This document shows positions 19,701-28,700 of a stretch of DNA of 64,000 nt, piece by piece. How positions within the stretch are numbered: the stretch's first letter is position 1; every line of letters starts with the position of its first letter. The stretch is from positions 3,567,501 to 3,631,500 of the forward strand of contig NC_020059.1 of NCBI RefSeq assembly GCF_000330885.1, in the 5' to 3' direction. This stretch comes from Rhizobium tropici CIAT 899. GTDB taxonomy: Bacteria; Pseudomonadota; Alphaproteobacteria; Rhizobiales; Rhizobiaceae. The notes under the pieces were generated by a model that worked only from the letters and a program-made list of their open reading frames with translations, ran no database searches and was not told where the DNA came from. The translations under genes and the position numbers were made by a program.

Positions 19701-20903
19701 ATGAAAACAGCAGACCCCGAGCTTATGCGGGCGATAAACCGCTTCAATGTGCTGGATACGATCCGGCGGGCGGGCTCCATCGCGCGTATCGAAATCAGCG
19801 ACCGCACCCAGCTTTCGACGACGACAGTCTCGGCAATCACAGCCTCGCTGCTGGATGACGGGCTGATTCTGGCCCGCACGGAAGGCGACTTGCGCGAGGC
19901 GGCCAGCCGCGGCCGACCCCGCGTCATGCTGGAGCTCAATCCTGATGCCGCGCGCGTCGTCGGCGCGAAAATTGCCGCCAATCGCATGGTCTTCGTCGTG
20001 ACGGACTTTTGCGGCGAGGTTCTTTCGACATTGACGCTGGCGCTGCGCGTCGATCGCCAACCGATCGGCGTCATCGCCGATCTCATCGAGGATGGCGTGC
20101 GCCGCTGCGTCGTCGATGCCAATCTCGCGCTGGACGAGATCGATTCCGTCTGCCTCGGCCTTCCCGGCGTCGTCGAGCACCGCACCGGCCATATCCGCAC
20201 CAGCCCGATCTTCCGCGAGACGGGCGTCGATTTCGCCAAGGAAATGTCCGAGCGGCTGGGCGTGACCACCATCGTCGAAAGCGATGCGCATGCCATCACG
20301 CTCGCGCATCATTGGTTCGGCAGGGCGAGAGACCTCGACGACATGGTGCTGGTATCTCTGGAGCAGACGCTGGGGCTTGGCGTGCTGCATGGCGGCCAGC
20401 TCTTTCGCGGCGCCGGCGGCCTCAGCCACAATCTCGGCGACCTCGTTCTCGGCATGGGTCCACAGGGCATCATTCGTCTGGCAAGCCTTGCCGGCGAAAG
20501 CGCCATTCTCGGCGACCAACCGAGCGGCCGTTTTGCCGAAGCCATCCGCCTCGGCCGCGGAATGGCGCATGCCAAAACGCTGATCGATGCTGAAGACACG
20601 TCGCTGATCAGCGCGGCAATCCGTGCCGGCGAAGCCTGCGGCATGGCGCTCGCCAACATCGTCACGCTGTTTGCCCCGCCGCGCGTCATTCTTGTGGGAT
20701 CAAGCCTGGCGCTCGGTCAGCCTTTCCTCGACAGCCTGCGGGAGGCCTATTCGCTGGCTATTCCGCCGTCGATCCGGGGCGTGACCGAACTCGTTTTCGA
20801 TCAGTCGACCGACGAGACCTGGGCGCAGGGCGCCGCGGTCGTCGCACTGCGCGAACTCTACGAATCGCCCTGGGGAACAACGGGACCGGCACCGGCCCTT
20901 TGA
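19701..20903 (+). CDS. ROK family transcriptional regulator
   Basis: This 400-residue ROK repressor has an N-terminal winged helix (INRFNVLDTIRRAGSIARIEISDRTQLSTTTVSAITASLLDDGLI) followed by a sugar-kinase-like ROK domain. The DNA-binding part resembles NagC/XylR-type regulators. Upstream codons are open back to 19620, but a likely promoter overlaps them, and MKTADPELMRAINRFN is a natural start. It is divergent from the ABC binding-protein gene and co-directional with the Gfo/Idh and thuA-like genes, starting 41 bases before the former. It probably represses this sugar locus; the inducer is unknown. The kinase domain may be non-catalytic, as in most ROK repressors. Confidence 0.88.
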   Translation: MKTADPELMRAINRFNVLDTIRRAGSIARIEISDRTQLSTTTVSAITASLLDDGLILARTEGDLREAASRGRPRVMLELNPDAARVVGAKIAANRMVFVVTDFCGEVLSTLTLALRVDRQPIGVIADLIEDGVRRCVVDANLALDEIDSVCLGLPGVVEHRTGHIRTSPIFRETGVDFAKEMSERLGVTTIVESDAHAITLAHHWFGRARDLDDMVLVSLEQTLGLGVLHGGQLFRGAGGLSHNLGDLVLGMGPQGIIRLASLAGESAILGDQPSGRFAEAIRLGRGMAHAKTLIDAEDTSLISAAIRAGEACGMALANIVTLFAPPRVILVGSSLALGQPFLDSLREAYSLAIPPSIRGVTELVFDQSTDETWAQGAAVVALRELYESPWGTTGPAPAL

Positions 20904-20943
20904 TTTCGCGGGACAGCACAGACAATTCATCTGGAGGAATCTT

Positions 20944-22044
20944 ATGAACAAGGTCGGCATCGGCATCATCGGCTGCGGGAACATTTCCGGCGCCTATCTC
21001 ACTGCCATGAAATCCTTTCCCATTCTCGACATCAAAGGTGTGGCCGACCTCAATCGCGAGCTCGCAGAGGCAAAGGCTGCTGAATTCGGCCTGAAGGCCG
21101 TCGATATCGCCACCCTTCTGGCGGACCCCTCGATCGAGATCATCGTCAACCTGACCATTCCGAAGGCGCATGTCGCCGTCGGCCTGCAGGCGCTCGAAGC
21201 CGGCAAACACACCTATTCGGAAAAGCCGCTCGGCATCAATTTCGCCGAGGGCAAGACGCTTGCGGATGCTGCTGCGGCCAAGGGTCTGCGTATCGGCGCT
21301 GCCCCCGATACCTTCCTCGGCGGCGGTCACCAGACGGCGCGCGCCATCATCGACGAGGGTGCGATCGGCATCCCGGTCGGCGGTACCGCTACCTTCATGT
21401 GCCCCGGCCATGAACGCTGGCATCCGAATCCGGCTTTCTATTACGAAGTCGGCGGCGGCCCGATGCTTGATATGGGACCCTATTACATCACCGATCTCGT
21501 CAACTTGCTCGGCCCTGTCTCGCAGGTTGCCGGCTTTGCCGTCACGCCGCGCAAGCAACGCATCATCACGAGCGAACCGCGCAATGGCGAGCACATCCCC
21601 GTGCATGTGCCGACGCATGTCGCCGGCGTCATGGCGTTTGTGAGTGGCGCGGTCGTCCAGATCGGCATGAGCTTCGATGTCGCCGGCCACAAGCATGTGC
21701 CGCTTGAAGTCTACGGCACCGAAGGCACGCTGATCGTGCCCGATCCGAATCGTTTCGGCGGCCCGGTGGAGTTTCTGAAGAAGGGCGGCGAATTTGCCGA
21801 GCGCGAGATCACCGCACCCTATGCCGACGGCAATTACCGCTCGCTCGGCGTCGCCGACATGGCGCATGCCATCCGCTCGAACCGGCCGCACCGCGCCAAT
21901 GGCAGCCTGGCGCTGCATGTGCTCGAGGTCATGGAAGCCTTCCAGACGGCCTCCGACACCGGGCGCACGGTCGCCATCACGACGCAAACGGAGCGTCCGG
22001 CCCCTCTGTCCGAATCCCTGGTGGATGGGCAGATCGGCCGCTAA
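20944..22044 (+). CDS. Gfo/Idh/MocA family oxidoreductase
   Basis: This 366-residue NAD(P)-dependent dehydrogenase of the Gfo/Idh/MocA superfamily has an N-terminal Rossmann fold (VGIGIIGCGNISGAYL, residues 4-19) and the EKPLGINFAEG motif that carries the catalytic lysine near residue 97. The C-terminal alpha/beta domain continues with MLDMGPYYITDLVNLLG. It likely oxidises or reduces a hydroxyl group of the sugar brought in by the adjacent transporter. Together with the following ThuA-like gene (24 bases downstream) the pair resembles thuA/thuB of rhizobial trehalose loci, but the regulator here is ROK, not LacI. ATG follows GGAGGAATCTT. Confidence 0.9.
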   Translation: MNKVGIGIIGCGNISGAYLTAMKSFPILDIKGVADLNRELAEAKAAEFGLKAVDIATLLADPSIEIIVNLTIPKAHVAVGLQALEAGKHTYSEKPLGINFAEGKTLADAAAAKGLRIGAAPDTFLGGGHQTARAIIDEGAIGIPVGGTATFMCPGHERWHPNPAFYYEVGGGPMLDMGPYYITDLVNLLGPVSQVAGFAVTPRKQRIITSEPRNGEHIPVHVPTHVAGVMAFVSGAVVQIGMSFDVAGHKHVPLEVYGTEGTLIVPDPNRFGGPVEFLKKGGEFAEREITAPYADGNYRSLGVADMAHAIRSNRPHRANGSLALHVLEVMEAFQTASDTGRTVAITTQTERPAPLSESLVDGQIGR

Positions 22045-22068
22045 CCAAGTAATTTCAGGAGGATTATC

Positions 22069-22710
22069 ATGCGTGAAGCACTTATCGTCTGGGGCGGCTG
22101 GAGCGGCCACGAACCGCAGGAATGCGCCCATATCATCCGCGACATGCTGGAAGAGGACGGCTTCAAGGTCTATCTCGAAAACAGCACCGAGGCCTTTGCC
22201 GATCCCTCGATCCACGATCTCAGCCTGATCGTGCCGATCGTCACCATGTCGAAGATCGAGAAGGAAGAGGTGAAGAACCTCGCGGCCGCAATCGAAAGCG
22301 GCGTTGGCATAGCCGGCTATCATGGTGGCGCCGGCGATAGCTTCCGCGAAAGCGTCGAATATCAGTTCATCATCGGCGGCCAGTGGGTCGCCCATCCCGG
22401 TAACATCATCGACTACACGGTCAACATCACCAGGCCTGACGATCCGATCATGGAGGGGATCACCGATTTCCCCTACACGTCCGAGCAATATTACATGCAT
22501 GTCGACCCGTCGAACGAGGTGCTGGCGACCACGACCTTCACCGGCGACCATGCCTACTGGATCGACGGCGTCGTCATGCCGGTCGCCTGGAAGCGCAAAT
22601 ACGGCAAGGGCCGCGTCTTCTATTCCTCGCTCGGCCACCAGGCCAAGGAATTCGACGTGCCGCAGATGAAGACCATCTTCCGCCGCGGCGCCAACTGGGC
22701 GGCGCGCTAA
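22069..22710 (+). CDS. ThuA-like class I GATase-fold protein
   Basis: This 213-residue protein begins REALIVWGGWSGHEPQECAHI and contains AGYHGGAGDSFRESVEYQFIIGGQWVAHPG, the two diagnostic stretches of ThuA-like proteins. ThuA has a glutamine-amidotransferase-like fold and takes part in trehalose and related disaccharide use in Sinorhizobium, alongside the Gfo/Idh protein ThuB. Length and order fit this pairing. RBS AGGAGG precedes the ATG. The exact substrate is not shown; because the ThuA family is broad, I avoid the symbol thuA. Confidence 0.85.
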   Translation: MREALIVWGGWSGHEPQECAHIIRDMLEEDGFKVYLENSTEAFADPSIHDLSLIVPIVTMSKIEKEEVKNLAAAIESGVGIAGYHGGAGDSFRESVEYQFIIGGQWVAHPGNIIDYTVNITRPDDPIMEGITDFPYTSEQYYMHVDPSNEVLATTTFTGDHAYWIDGVVMPVAWKRKYGKGRVFYSSLGHQAKEFDVPQMKTIFRRGANWAAR

Positions 22711-22749
22711 GGCACCTGCCTTTTCTGATTTATGAGCAAGGATTGCCCA

Positions 22750-22857
22750 TAACCCCGGCCCTCTCCCCGCAAGCGGCAGGGCAATTGCATATGGGGCCTG
22801 CCAGCGCCGTCAGCTCCTTCTCCCCTCGGGAGAAGGTGGCCCGGAGGGTCGGATGAG
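22750..22857. repeat. Diverged intergenic palindromic repeat
   Basis: This holds a decayed hairpin around CCCTCTCCCCGC/GCGGCAGGG and a second perfect hairpin CCTTCTCCC-CTC-GGGAGAAGG (22816-22836). It resembles the outer parts of the RIME-like repeats elsewhere in the window but has lost their inverted GCCCCTCACCC ends. It lies between the thuA-like gene and the CorA-type gene. Confidence 0.55.
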
Positions 22858-22971
22858 AGCTTCGACGCACTCTCCATCCCCACCTTGCCACTCTGAACCG
22901 AACTGGTAGAATATTGCCGGCACGCCACAAGCTCTTGTGCTGCTTGCGCTTTTTGCTGCCATGGAGGATGG

Positions 22972-24018
22972 ATGGATCAAGGCGCCATGGAAGCAACGAA
23001 CACCTCGACCGTCAGCTACGGCATCGAACCAGGGTTGCGCTTCGCTTCCCTGCTCGACGGCCATGGCGGCTGCAGGCAGCAGCTCAATATGGATGAGGTC
23101 TGCGCCTGGAAGCCGGCCGAGGGCGTCATCTGGCTGCACCTCGAACGCGACCATCCCGCAACCGCCGACTGGATCGCCCATAAGAGCGGTCTCGATCCTT
23201 TTGTCATCGAAGCTCTGCTGGAGGAAGAATCCCGCCCGCGCGTCGAGCCGGTGGGCGACGGGCTGCTGATCATCCTGCGCGGCGTCTGCGCGACCTCGCC
23301 TGACGGCGCGACACAGAAACCAGCGGATATAGACCTGGTGCCCCTGCATCTTTGGATCGACGCGAACCGCATCATATCGCTGCGCGACAGCGGCCACTAT
23401 ATCACGGCACTACGCGATATCCGCCTGTCGTTGGAGAAGAAGAAGGGACCGCAGCGCTCCGGCGACCTGCTCGCCCTGATCGGCGACAAGTTGGTGCGCG
23501 ATCTCGAACCGGTGCTCGACGCCATGGACGAAGAGGTGGACGAGCTCGACGAGCTCATCTTTCACGGCGAAGCCGGCCAGGTGCGCGAACGGCTGAAGCT
23601 GCTGCGCCGGCGCGCCGTGCAGCTTCGCCGCTATCTCGCCCCGCAGCGCGACGCGCTGAACCGCATCGAGCATGACGATGCGCCCTGGCTTGCCGAACGC
23701 GACAAGCTGCGCATGCGCGAGGTCATCGACAAGCTGATGCGTTACATCGAATATCTCGACGCCATCCGCGACCGCACCAGCATCCTGCATGACGACCTCT
23801 CGACCGTCATCAGCGAGCGCATCGCCCGCAACTCCAACCGCCTCGCCGCCCTTGCCGCTTTGCTCCTGCCGCCGAGCGTGGTGGCCGGGCTCTTCGGCAT
23901 GAATGTCGGCGGCATTCCCGGCGTCAACGACACCTGGGCCTTCATCATCATCGTCGCCTTCGTCACGATCACCTCGATTGCGACGCTCTGGGTACTCAAA
24001 CGTATCAACTGGCTTTAG
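22972..24018 (+). CDS. zntB: CorA-family zinc transporter ZntB-like protein
   Basis: This 348-residue member of the CorA metal ion transporter family has a long cytoplasmic alpha/beta and coiled-coil part and two C-terminal membrane helices. The GMN motif (LFGMNVGGIPG) ends the first helix, and the last helix ends in the basic LKRINWL tail. It matches the ZntB subgroup, which transports zinc, rather than Mg-specific CorA: the second helix is followed by KRINWL and the loop carries the GGIPG sequence. The ATG at 22972 follows GGAGG closely; a second in-frame ATG 15 bases later is an alternative. Direction of transport is not determined by sequence. Confidence 0.85.
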   Translation: MDQGAMEATNTSTVSYGIEPGLRFASLLDGHGGCRQQLNMDEVCAWKPAEGVIWLHLERDHPATADWIAHKSGLDPFVIEALLEEESRPRVEPVGDGLLIILRGVCATSPDGATQKPADIDLVPLHLWIDANRIISLRDSGHYITALRDIRLSLEKKKGPQRSGDLLALIGDKLVRDLEPVLDAMDEEVDELDELIFHGEAGQVRERLKLLRRRAVQLRRYLAPQRDALNRIEHDDAPWLAERDKLRMREVIDKLMRYIEYLDAIRDRTSILHDDLSTVISERIARNSNRLAALAALLLPPSVVAGLFGMNVGGIPGVNDTWAFIIIVAFVTITSIATLWVLKRINWL

Positions 24019-24730
24019 GTCCGGCAATTTCGGCCACGCGCGGCGTAAAGACGACCCTTTCGAATAGTGGAAACGCCGCTCCCGCCGGCAATTCGCCTGA
24101 CCGTCATGCGGATAAGGTGACGAAAAAGGACCGGAACCATCGGTTTATTTTTCGCGATCGACGCAAGGATTTCGGGCATTTCCAATCCCGATCAATCGCT
24201 TACCGATTTTACCCCCGTTCGCGGGAATATCGTCCTCAGACCCGGCTTTCAGCGGGCAATCGGGACTCGCCGAATTTTCGTTTGACATTCCTTTAGCTTC
24301 ATTTATCGTCATTATAGTTTCGGTTTTAGCTTGAGGAGTAGAAACCGAAACAGGGGGAGAGATCATTGTCCAAAGCTCAAAACGACAGGATAGACGGCAT
24401 CGATTGCGCCGCAGGCCGCAATCCTGTCGAGCAGACTTGCCGTATCCTTGCAGGACGAATGGGGCCTTCCGTTTTGCATGGTGCAAAGCCTATCGACGAT
24501 GATTGTGTGCGGCGCGAATCGCTCGCATACGGCTCGCGGCAATTCGCGTCTGTGCGGCTATTTAATTCTTATCAATTTGTTGAAAACGCATGGCATTCTG
24601 CCCCTATGCCGATCTTGGCCGAAGGCATCGCTCGGTGATGCTGCCGATCGCTATTCAGTGGGCAAAAAACAGGCCTTGCGGCCAGCAGTCCGTCGCGGCC
24701 CCGGCATGCGACGTGTAGAAGGAGCCTATC
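24019..24730. other. Long intergenic region upstream of glpS
   Basis: About 710 bases without a gene I can support. It contains a perfect 10-bp inverted repeat at 24317-24351, listed separately, and a TTTCGTTTGACA segment around 24276-24287 that could be part of a promoter. An open frame at 24366-24638 with an apparent TTG start has a fair ribosome binding site but no recognisable family and atypical composition. In other rhizobia the glp operon carries glpR and glpD before glpS; neither is visible here. Confidence 0.5.
24317..24351. promoter_or_regulatory. Inverted repeat, possible DeoR/GlpR-type operator
   Basis: GTTTCGGTTT and AAACCGAAAC form a perfect 10-bp inverted repeat with a 15-base spacer, about 380 bases upstream of the glpS start. 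DeoR-family regulators such as GlpR commonly bind TTTCGNTTT-like half sites. In the RNA it could also form a hairpin, but there is no T-run. Assignment is by motif and context. Confidence 0.5.
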
Positions 24731-25813
24731 GTGCTTGAACTTAGAAACGTATCGAAGTCGGTGGGCGGCGAGACGCATATCGCAGAAACGAACCTGACGC
24801 TGCAGCGCGGCACGCTGAATGTGCTGCTCGGGCCGACGCTTTCGGGCAAGACCTCGCTGATGCGGCTGATGGCCGGGCTCGACAAGCCGACCACGGGCAC
24901 AATCCATGTCGATGGGAAGGATGTCACCGGCCTGCCGGTGCAGCGCCGCAACGTTGCCATGGTCTACCAGCAATTCATCAACTATCCCGCGATGACCGTC
25001 TACGACAATATCGCCTCGCCGATGCGGCTGAGCGGCAAAAGCGCGGCGTCCATTGACAAGGAAGTAAAAAAGGCAGCCGATCTTTTGCGGCTTGGTCCCT
25101 TCCTTGATCGCCTCCCCTTGAACCTTTCCGGCGGCCAGCAACAGCGTACGGCCCTTGCCCGCGCCATCGTCAAGAATGCTGGCCTCGTGCTGCTAGACGA
25201 GCCGCTCGCCAATCTCGACTACAAGCTGCGCGAGGAACTGCGCGCCGAATTGCCGAAGATCTTCGCTGAATCCGGCGCGATTTTCGTCTATGCGACCACC
25301 GAACCTTCCGAAGCGCTGCTTCTGGGAGGTAACACCGCGACCCTGGCAGAAGGCCGCATCACGCAATTCGGATCGACGATCGATGTCTTCCGCAATCCTC
25401 ATGACTTGATTACCGCGACCACTTTTGCCGACCCGCCGCTGAACACGATGACGCTCGACAAGCGCGGCCGGGAATTCGTGCTCGACAGCAACATCCGCCT
25501 GCCTGTACCGAGAGGTTTGGAAGACCGGACGGACGGCCGCTACACGATCGCCTTCCAGCCGCATCATCTGGCACTTGCACCGCAAACGCCGGAAGCTGTC
25601 GCTGCGCCTGCCAGGGTCATGGTGACTGAGATCACCGGCTCGGAGAGCTTCATCCATATCGATTTTGCCGGCCAGCGCTGGGTAATGCTGACCCAGGGCG
25701 TGCAGGATATCGATGTCGACGATGCGATCGATGTCTATATCGACCCGCGCCACATCATGGTCTTCGACACCGATGGCGCCGCCGTCGCTCCCGCCCTGCA
25801 ACAAGCCGCCTGA
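24731..25813 (+). CDS. glpS: Glycerol ABC transporter ATPase GlpS (degenerate switch region)
   Basis: First gene of the glycerol importer operon; 360 residues from a GTG start. It has the RecA-like ABC core with Walker A GPTLSGKT (residues 34-41), an intact LSGGQQQR signature near residue 133, and Walker B LVLLDEPLANLD, plus a C-terminal TOBE-like region. The segment that normally reads THDQxEA reads ATTEPSEA, so the switch (H-loop) histidine is missing. The partner GlpT has that histidine but a broken signature, so the heterodimer would have one canonical and one degenerate ATP site. The order S-T-P-Q-U-V matches the R. leguminosarum glycerol transporter. Confidence 0.88.
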   Translation: MLELRNVSKSVGGETHIAETNLTLQRGTLNVLLGPTLSGKTSLMRLMAGLDKPTTGTIHVDGKDVTGLPVQRRNVAMVYQQFINYPAMTVYDNIASPMRLSGKSAASIDKEVKKAADLLRLGPFLDRLPLNLSGGQQQRTALARAIVKNAGLVLLDEPLANLDYKLREELRAELPKIFAESGAIFVYATTEPSEALLLGGNTATLAEGRITQFGSTIDVFRNPHDLITATTFADPPLNTMTLDKRGREFVLDSNIRLPVPRGLEDRTDGRYTIAFQPHHLALAPQTPEAVAAPARVMVTEITGSESFIHIDFAGQRWVMLTQGVQDIDVDDAIDVYIDPRHIMVFDTDGAAVAPALQQAA

Positions 25814-25822
25814 GGAGGGACT

Positions 25823-26893
25823 ATGGCCCGCATCGATCTCGACCACATCCGGCACGCCTACAACGACCACCCCAAATCCGACGCCGACTATGCGCTGAAG
25901 GAAGTCAATCACAGCTGGGAAGACGGCAGCGCCTACGCTCTGCTCGGCCCTTCGGGCTGCGGCAAGACCACGCTTCTCAACATCGTTTCCGGTCTGGTGC
26001 AGGCTTCCGAAGGCCGCATCCTCTTCGACGGCAAGGACGTGACGCGACTGTCGACCCAGGAACGCAACATCGCCCAGGTCTTCCAGTTCCCGGTCGTCTA
26101 CGACACGATGACCGTCTACGACAATCTCGCCTTCCCGCTGCGCAACCGGCATGTTCCGGAGGCCGAAGTGAAGCGCAAGGTCGATGAAATCATCGAGATG
26201 ATCGGCCTTTCCGACAGCGCCCACCGCAAGGCGCGCGGCCTGACCGCCGATGCCAAGCAGAAGATCTCGCTCGGCCGCGGCCTCGTGCGCTCCGATGTCA
26301 ACGCCATCCTCTTCGACGAGCCGCTGACCGTCATCGACCCGCATATGAAATGGGTGCTGCGCTCGCAGCTGAAGCAACTGCACCGCCGCTTCGGCTTCAC
26401 CATGGTCTATGTCACCCACGACCAGACGGAAGCGCTGACCTTCGCCGACAAGGTGGTGGTCATGTATAATGGTGAAGTGGTGCAGATCGGCACGCCGAAC
26501 GACCTGTTCGAGCGCCCACGCCATACCTTCGTCGGCTATTTCATCGGCTCGCCCGGCATGAATGTCATGCCCGTCGAAATCGAAGGCAGCAGCGCGCGTA
26601 TCGGCAACCGTATGATCGCGCTGCCCGGCGCGCCTAAAGAGAAGCGGGCCGGCCGTTCCGAACTCGGCATCCGCCCCGAATTCGTCCGCATCGGCCGCGA
26701 AGGCATGCCCGCCACCGTCACCAAGGTCGAGGATCTCGGCCGCCGCAAGGTGGTCCGCGCCAAGCTCGACGGCCAGGATATCGTCGCCGTCATCGGCGAG
26801 GACCAGACGGTGCCGGCCGAGCCGCACATCGCCTTCGATCCGGCCGGCATCAATATCTACGCCGACTCCTGGCGCATCGAGATGGGAGCCTGA
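25823..26893 (+). CDS. glpT: Glycerol ABC transporter ATPase GlpT (degenerate signature)
   Basis: Second ATPase of the operon, 356 residues, with Walker A GPSGCGKTT (residues 42-50), Walker B ILFDEPLTVIDPH and an intact switch histidine in YVTHDQTEALTFADKV. The ABC signature LSGGQ is replaced by LTADAKQ near residue 140. GlpT therefore contributes Walker and H-loop residues while GlpS contributes the signature, as expected of an obligate heterodimer. The ATG follows GAGGAGGGACT. GlpS ends ten bases before. Here GlpT is the ATPase, unrelated to the GlpT glycerol-3-phosphate antiporter of E. coli. Confidence 0.88.
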   Translation: MARIDLDHIRHAYNDHPKSDADYALKEVNHSWEDGSAYALLGPSGCGKTTLLNIVSGLVQASEGRILFDGKDVTRLSTQERNIAQVFQFPVVYDTMTVYDNLAFPLRNRHVPEAEVKRKVDEIIEMIGLSDSAHRKARGLTADAKQKISLGRGLVRSDVNAILFDEPLTVIDPHMKWVLRSQLKQLHRRFGFTMVYVTHDQTEALTFADKVVVMYNGEVVQIGTPNDLFERPRHTFVGYFIGSPGMNVMPVEIEGSSARIGNRMIALPGAPKEKRAGRSELGIRPEFVRIGREGMPATVTKVEDLGRRKVVRAKLDGQDIVAVIGEDQTVPAEPHIAFDPAGINIYADSWRIEMGA

Positions 26894-26895
26894 CG

Positions 26896-27768
26896 ATGGA
26901 GAAGACCTGGAACAACAAGGCCTGGTTCATGCTCATTCCGGTTCTGCTGCTGGTCGGCTTTTCCGCCGTCATTCCACTGATGACGGTCGTGAACTATTCG
27001 GTGCAGGACACGTTCGGAAACAATCAATTCTTCTGGGCGGGCACGCAATGGTTTGAAGAGATCCTCCATTCGGGGCGTTTCTGGGATTCGATGATCCGCA
27101 ACCTGATCTTCTCCTTCGTCATCCTGGCGATCGAGGTGCCGCTCGGCATCTTCATCGCGCTTAACATGCCGAAGAAGGGCATCGGCGTTCCCGTCTGCCT
27201 CGTGCTGATGGCCCTGCCGCTGCTGATCCCCTGGAACGTCGTCGGCACGATCTGGCAGGTCTTCGGCCGCAGCGATATTGGCTTGATGGGCTATGTGCTG
27301 GTCAATCTCGGTATCGATTACAACTATGTCTCCGATCCGGCAGACGCCTGGGCAACGATCATCATCATGGACGTCTGGCATTGGACAAGTCTCGTCGTGC
27401 TGCTCTGCTATGCCGGCCTCGCCTCCATTCCCGACGCCTTCTACCAGGCCGCCAAGATCGACGGCGCCTCGCGCTGGTCCGTCTTCCGCTATATCCAGCT
27501 GCCGAAGATGAACCGCGTCCTGCTGATCGCCGTGCTGCTGCGCTTCATGGATAGCTTCATGATCTATACCGAACCCTTCGTCGTGACAGGCGGCGGCCCC
27601 GGCAACTCCACCACCTTCCTGTCGATCGACCTCGTGAAGATGGCGCTCGGCCAGTTCGACCTCGGCCCGGCCGCAGCCATGTCGCTGGTCTACTTCCTGA
27701 TCGTGCTGCTGCTGTCCTGGGTCTTCTACACCGTCATGACCAATTACGATGCGGGAGCAAGCCGATGA
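26896..27768 (+). CDS. glpP: Glycerol ABC transporter permease GlpP
   Basis: This 290-residue inner-membrane permease has about six hydrophobic helices and an EAA loop DAFYQAAKIDGASRWSVFRYIQLPKMNRV near residue 180-205. It is the first permease of the glp importer, starting three bases after glpT ends and overlapping glpQ by four bases (ATGA). It is similar in plan to UgpA/MalF proteins. Gene order and partner genes give the assignment. Confidence 0.88.
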   Translation: MEKTWNNKAWFMLIPVLLLVGFSAVIPLMTVVNYSVQDTFGNNQFFWAGTQWFEEILHSGRFWDSMIRNLIFSFVILAIEVPLGIFIALNMPKKGIGVPVCLVLMALPLLIPWNVVGTIWQVFGRSDIGLMGYVLVNLGIDYNYVSDPADAWATIIIMDVWHWTSLVVLLCYAGLASIPDAFYQAAKIDGASRWSVFRYIQLPKMNRVLLIAVLLRFMDSFMIYTEPFVVTGGGPGNSTTFLSIDLVKMALGQFDLGPAAAMSLVYFLIVLLLSWVFYTVMTNYDAGASR

Positions 27769-28688
27769 GCGGCAAACCCCTTACCACCACGGCCGATGGC
27801 GCCGCGATGCACAAGATGGCCGCCTCCGATGCCGCCGCAAATGCGACTGTTGCGACGGGCACGCAGGTTGCCCGCCGTCACGGCGAAAAAGGCCGATGGT
27901 CCTGGCTTGTGCCGACGCTCTACATCGTCTTCCTGCTGCTGCCGATCTATTGGCTCGTCAATATGAGCTTCAAGACCAATGAGGAAATCATTGGCGGCCT
28001 GACCCTCTATCCGCACCAGCCGACGCTGCGCAATTATGCGATCATCTTCACGGATCCATCCTGGTACAAGGGCTATATCAACTCCATCACCTATGTCGTC
28101 ATGAACATGGTGATTTCGGTCTCCTGCGCGCTTCCCGCGGCCTACGCCTTCTCGCGCTATCGTTTCCTGGGCGACAAGCATGTCTTCTTCTGGCTGCTGA
28201 CGAACAGAATGGCGCCGCCGGCGGTCTTCGCGCTCCCCTTCTTCCAGCTCTATTCGGCCTTCGGCCTGATCGATACTCATATCGCCGTGGCGCTGGCGCA
28301 CTGCCTGTTCAATGTGCCGCTGGCGGTCTGGATCCTCGAAGGCTTCATGTCCGGCGTGCCGAAGGAAATCGACGAAACCGCTTATATCGACGGCTATTCA
28401 TTCCCGCGCTTCTTCATCAAGATCTTCGTTCCCCTGATCGCAAGCGGCATCGGCGTCGCAGCTTTCTTCTGCTTCATGTTCTCCTGGGTGGAGCTGCTGA
28501 TCGCCCGCACCTTGACGACGACCGACGCCAAGCCGATCGCCGCCATCATGACGCGCACGGTCTCGGCTGCCGGCATGGACTGGGGCCTGCTTGCCGCCGC
28601 CGGCGTGCTGACGCTGATCCCCGGCGCGCTCGTTATCTATTTCGTTCGAAACTACATCGCCAAGGGCTTCGCGCTCGGCCGCGTCTGA
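27765..28688 (+). CDS. glpQ: Glycerol ABC transporter permease GlpQ
   Basis: Second permease of the importer, 307 residues. A polar N-terminal extension of about 45 residues, rich in Ala and Thr, precedes the first helix (WLVPTLYIVFLLLPIYWLV). The EAA loop reads KEIDETAYIDGYSFPRFFIKIFVPLIASG, normal for MalG-type permeases. It overlaps glpP by four bases and is followed 12 bases later by glpU. The symbol follows rhizobial usage and does not mean the E. coli phosphodiesterase GlpQ. Confidence 0.86.
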   Translation: MSGKPLTTTADGAAMHKMAASDAAANATVATGTQVARRHGEKGRWSWLVPTLYIVFLLLPIYWLVNMSFKTNEEIIGGLTLYPHQPTLRNYAIIFTDPSWYKGYINSITYVVMNMVISVSCALPAAYAFSRYRFLGDKHVFFWLLTNRMAPPAVFALPFFQLYSAFGLIDTHIAVALAHCLFNVPLAVWILEGFMSGVPKEIDETAYIDGYSFPRFFIKIFVPLIASGIGVAAFFCFMFSWVELLIARTLTTTDAKPIAAIMTRTVSAAGMDWGLLAAAGVLTLIPGALVIYFVRNYIAKGFALGRV

Positions 28689-28700
28689 AGGAAAACCGCC

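Noticed and set aside
24276..24330. TTGACA followed by TATAGT upstream of glpS as a sigma-70 promoter
   Set aside because: The spacing is about 25 bases, too long for a normal promoter.
24145..24486. Minus-strand frame of 113 codons in the same gap
   Set aside because: It overlaps the inverted repeat, has no ribosome binding site or recognisable domain.
24366..24638. 90-codon frame with TTG start and GGGGGAGAG before it, in the glp upstream gap
   Set aside because: No family resemblance and composition unlike the neighbours; the start signal alone is not enough.
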